Positions 5,009 to 5,799 of a stretch of DNA of 5,799 nt are shown here, in pieces. The stretch lies in the NCBI GenBank assembly GCA_009777435.1, contig WRLW01000104.1, positions 1 through 5,799 on the forward strand, given 5' to 3'. Both the position numbers and the translations under genes were made by a program. This stretch comes from Oscillospiraceae bacterium. Lineage in GTDB: Bacteria > Bacillota > Clostridia > Oscillospirales > UBA929. Under the pieces are notes generated by a model. It saw nothing but the letters and a program-made list of their open reading frames with translations. It ran no database searches and was not told where the DNA came from. Within the stretch, counting starts at the first letter, position 1. Each line of letters begins with the position of its first letter.

Positions 5009-5799
5009 TTGAGAACGCGCGTAATAGTCGCTCTGCTTCTGCTGCCGCTGCTGTTCGCGGTGCTGTACTTCGCCCCCGCCTGGGTGCTGCCCCTGGCCAT
5101 TTCACTTGTCAGCGTATTGAGCGTCTATGAATTGCTCGGCGTTTCGCGCTTTGTTCAGAAGAAGCGCGTTTTGGCATACGCGTTCATCTTTTCGGCGTTA
5201 GTGCCGCAATATGATTACTGGGACATACCCGGCATGTACGCGGCGGCCGGGCTTTTGCTGTTTGTCGCCGCGCTGTTCGCGGAGGGTATCGCGGATCCCA
5301 AGACCGTTACCTTCGACGTCATCGGCTGCACGTTTACCTTCAGCCTTCTGTTCCCCGTTTTTCTGGGCTCCATATCCCGGATTATGACCGACGCGGCTTT
5401 TGGGGAATATATAGTGCTGTTTATCTTTATCGTGCCGTTTATGGGCGATATATTCGCCATGCTTATAGGGCTTGCCTTCGGACGCCATAAGCTGGCCCCC
5501 GTAATCAGTCCCAAGAAGTCCGTGGAGGGCGCGGCGGGCGGTCTCGCCGCCGCCATGCTGTTCTCGGCGGTATACGGGTTTATCCTGCAATTCGCCTTTT
5601 CATTCACGGTCAGCTATCCGCGCATACTCCTGACGGCCCTGCTCGGCTCGCTGGCCGCGCAGTTCGGAGACCTTGCCATGTCCTATGTCAAGCGCGGGTT
5701 CCATGTCAAGGATTTCGGCAACATACTTCCGGGTCACGGCGGCATATTCGACCGTTTTGACAGTCTGATTTTCTCCGCGCCCGTGGTTGAGCTGGCGTT
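5009..5799 (+). CDS. cdsA: Phosphatidate cytidylyltransferase (CDP-diglyceride synthase), 3' end cut by the window
   Basis: CdsA makes CDP-diacylglycerol from phosphatidic acid and CTP, the branch point for membrane phospholipids. The frame is open from TTG 5009 to the right edge, with 263 complete codons, so nearly all of a protein that usually has 260-280 residues. The N-terminus (LRTRVIVALLLLPLL) and several long hydrophobic stretches mark a polytopic membrane protein. ISPKKSVEGAAGG near residues 166-178 is typical of the family. The CdsA signature is complete: S225-Y-V-K-R229, K234-D235-F-G, then L240-P-G-H243-G-G, and D248-R-F-D251. No stop or frameshift was found. ATG 4991 would add six residues (MGGELT) but overlaps the ribosome binding site. 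It starts 45 bases after uppS; dxr and an RseP-type protease gene often follow in Firmicutes but would be outside the window. Confidence 0.95.
   Translation, partial: MRTRVIVALLLLPLLFAVLYFAPAWVLPLAISLVSVLSVYELLGVSRFVQKKRVLAYAFIFSALVPQYDYWDIPGMYAAAGLLLFVAALFAEGIADPKTVTFDVIGCTFTFSLLFPVFLGSISRIMTDAAFGEYIVLFIFIVPFMGDIFAMLIGLAFGRHKLAPVISPKKSVEGAAGGLAAAMLFSAVYGFILQFAFSFTVSYPRILLTALLGSLAAQFGDLAMSYVKRGFHVKDFGNILPGHGGIFDRFDSLIFSAPVVELA

Noticed and set aside
5198..5607. Two overlapping minus-strand open frames opposite cdsA
   Set aside because: The plus-strand frame carries the complete CdsA signature; the antisense frames are low-complexity shadows.
1..5799. Search by eye for tRNA or rRNA genes, CRISPR repeats, transposase genes, insertion-sequence ends or a toxin-antitoxin system
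   Set aside because: No cloverleaf-like segment, regularly spaced direct repeats, transposase motif or terminal inverted repeats were found. The partial nucleotidyltransferase-like gene alone does not support a toxin-antitoxin pair.

Overview
The window looks like a chromosomal segment of a GC-rich member of the Clostridia (Firmicutes/Bacillota). This rests on three things. The gene order pyrH-frr-uppS-cdsA is typical of the group. There is a DUF6062-type protein and a secreted protein with S-layer homology (SLH) repeats. Start sites show strong AGGAGG-like ribosome binding sites, several of them with GTG or TTG start codons. Codons are strongly biased to G/C in third position, yet ATA for isoleucine remains common. 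I cannot name a genus from this alone.

Layout. At the left edge a minus-strand gene begins at 78 and runs off the window; its 26 visible residues resemble the start of a small nucleotidyltransferase-domain protein. Between it and the first plus-strand gene is a compact divergent promoter region holding two good sigma-A-type promoters facing away from each other. The plus-strand promoter (156-184) drives a tightly packed set: a DUF6062 Cys/His protein (225-866), a stand-alone DnaQ-like DEDDh 3'-5' exonuclease (870-1412) and a secreted zincin-like metallopeptidase with three C-terminal SLH repeats (1412-2806). The first two genes are 3 bp apart and the next two overlap by one base, so they are probably co-transcribed and translationally coupled.

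A 130-bp gap follows. It carries an imperfect GC-rich inverted repeat without a T-tract and a clear extended -10 promoter (2880-2907). This promoter starts the second unit: UMP kinase pyrH, ribosome recycling factor frr, undecaprenyl diphosphate synthase uppS and CDP-diglyceride synthase cdsA, which is cut by the right edge. The unit combines pyrimidine nucleotide supply, ribosome recycling and the lipid steps that feed cell-wall and phospholipid synthesis. The usual partners rpsB and tsf are not immediately upstream of pyrH.

Nothing here is a defence island, mobile element, CRISPR array or RNA gene. The most notable details are an exact internal duplication of a CxxC-x33-CxxH module in the DUF6062 protein, the combination of an HExxH peptidase core with SLH repeats, an unusual substitution in the UMP-binding loop of PyrH, and several start codons that need care (DUF6062, pyrH, cdsA). 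No gene-free stretch exceeds 300 bases.
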